From the IMG/VR virus record IMGVR_UViG_3300046692_000202, positions 1-31,095 of that record: a stretch of 31,095 nucleotides of DNA. One strand, written 5' to 3'. Shown here one piece after another: positions 30,621 through 31,095 of the stretch. The stretch is from a virus. Numbering within the stretch: the stretch's first letter is position 1; each line of letters opens with the position of its first letter. The notes below the pieces were generated by a model, which saw only the letters and a program-made list of their open reading frames with translations, was not told the origin of the DNA and did not search any database. Both the position numbers and the translations under genes were made by a program.

Positions 30621-30947
30621 TCAGGGCTGATTTTTTCTGAATGCTTCCTGCAATTGCCGTTGCAGTATGTCGTTCTGTGATTTGACCAACCTCAGGCTGT
30701 TGATCTGGCTCAGCTGCTCCGACGTTTCGGCCTGCAGGTTGGCCATCCAAATGTTCTTCCGCTGGATCTCGGCGGACAACTGGTCGTTCATGGCAATGAG
30801 CCCGGTAATGTTTTCCTTCGCTGCGCGCAGTTCCAGCTTCAGCGCCTGGATGTCTTCCTCGAGCATGCTCGCGTAATGCTTCACGGTTTCGAGCTGGGTC
30901 GGACACCCAAGCCAATCGCTGGTGTCTTCGATTTCGTACGGTTCCAC
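30621..30947 (-). CDS. Coiled-coil protein behind a LexA box
   Basis: A 108-residue protein, convergent with the endolysin gene. Nearly all of it is predicted helix with heptad-like spacing (SMLEEDIQALKLELRAAKENITGLIAMNDQL, AETSEQLSQINSLRLVKSQNDILQRQL). The start is GTG at 30947, with AAGG about 8 bases upstream. A LexA box lies 19-34 bases before the start, so the gene is probably SOS-induced. I do not know its function. It has no membrane segment. Confidence 0.75.
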   Translation of the reverse strand: MEPYEIEDTSDWLGCPTQLETVKHYASMLEEDIQALKLELRAAKENITGLIAMNDQLSAEIQRKNIWMANLQAETSEQLSQINSLRLVKSQNDILQRQLQEAFRKNQP

Positions 30948-30965
30948 GGTGAGGCCTTATCGATA

Positions 30966-30981
30966 CTGTTTGTATATACAG
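30966..30981. promoter_or_regulatory. LexA (SOS) box
   Basis: CTGTTTGTATATACAG fits the CTGT-N8-ACAG LexA consensus exactly and is AT-rich in the middle. It lies upstream of the leftward gene at 30621-30947. Confidence 0.85.
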
Positions 30982-31028
30982 TAATCGAGGCGTGCTGATT
31001 GGGCGAGGGGTGGGCGACGAACAGCTCA

Positions 31029-31095
31029 TCAGTCCGGCGTCATGAGTACGGCCAGCGTCAGTTTGATGAACTCCTCGTTCTTGTCGATGGTGTCC
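31029..31095 (-). CDS. Partial leftward gene at window edge
   Basis: The last 21 codons of a leftward gene (ending ...DKNEEFIKLTLAVLMTPD, stop at 31029-31031) run off the right edge of the window. Too little is present to identify it. The intergenic gap before the LexA-box gene is 47 bases and shows nothing else. Confidence 0.5.
   Translation of the reverse strand, partial: DTIDKNEEFIKLTLAVLMTPD

Noticed and set aside
29998-31029. A 343-codon minus-strand open frame across the endolysin
   Set aside because: It covers the clearly coding SleB gene and the separate leftward gene at 30621, and its product is low-complexity.
1-31095. CRISPR array, tRNA or insertion sequence
   Set aside because: No regularly spaced long repeats, no cloverleaf and no transposase or terminal inverted repeats were seen; the only tandem repeats are the iterons.

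Overview
The window is most of a lambdoid, HK97-type temperate siphophage genome, almost certainly a prophage or phage of a Pseudomonas (fluorescens/putida-like) host. Three things support that host: the gene order and protein types (PF06892-type CII, Rha-KilAC antirepressor, VRR-NUC, P27/HK97 packaging and head module, lambda-like tail tip), the moderately high G+C, and a CTG-N10-CAG LexA box. No chromosomal housekeeping gene, rRNA, tRNA, CRISPR array or IS element is visible. The genus is inferred from recognition, not from a database search.

Layout. (1) 1-2316: immunity region. A leftward operon encodes an S24-peptidase repressor, a zinc-ribbon protein and a membrane coiled-coil protein, ending at an intrinsic terminator at 27-52. 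It diverges from a rightward Cro-like gene across an operator region at about 1981-2024. (2) 2359-7354: early genes. These are CII-like, Rha antirepressor, a DnaT/O-like initiator with a cluster of seven GGGGTGCA iterons inside it (probable replication origin), a lambda P-like helicase loader, small coupled genes, a YbcO/DUF1364 protein, a VRR-NUC nuclease and, unusually, a tyrosine integrase in mid-operon. (3) 7357-8418: a zinc-motif protein, a probable late regulator (Q position), then a pR'-tR'-like block with two tandem terminators. (4) 8419-10082: holin, Rz, nested Rz1, tiny genes and an HNH endonuclease. (5) 10083-10260: probable cos region. (6) 10261-17826: TerS, TerL, a small membrane protein, portal, protease, capsid, connector, head closure, gp10-like and tail terminator proteins. 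(7) 17913-30134: tail tube protein with a two-repeat insertion, G and GT chaperones made by -1 frameshift, tape measure, M, L, K, a lipoprotein moron, I, J, tail fibre and fibre-assembly protein. (8) 30193-30618: SleB-type endolysin, far from the holin and spanins. (9) 30621-31095: convergent leftward genes, one behind a LexA box.

How the genes work together. The S24 repressor holds lysogeny and should be inactivated in the SOS response. Cro, CII-like and Rha proteins shape the lytic/lysogenic decision. The O-like and P-like proteins start replication at the iterons. The Q-position protein probably lets polymerase pass the terminators before the lysis genes and further terminators inside the structural operon. 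HNH, TerS and TerL cut and package DNA at cos, and the K, I, L, M and J proteins build the lambda-like tail tip. The least explained parts are the two genes co-transcribed with the repressor, the mid-operon integrase and the LexA-box gene at the right end. No wholly new multi-gene system is obvious; the most promising unexplored unit is the repressor-linked pair.
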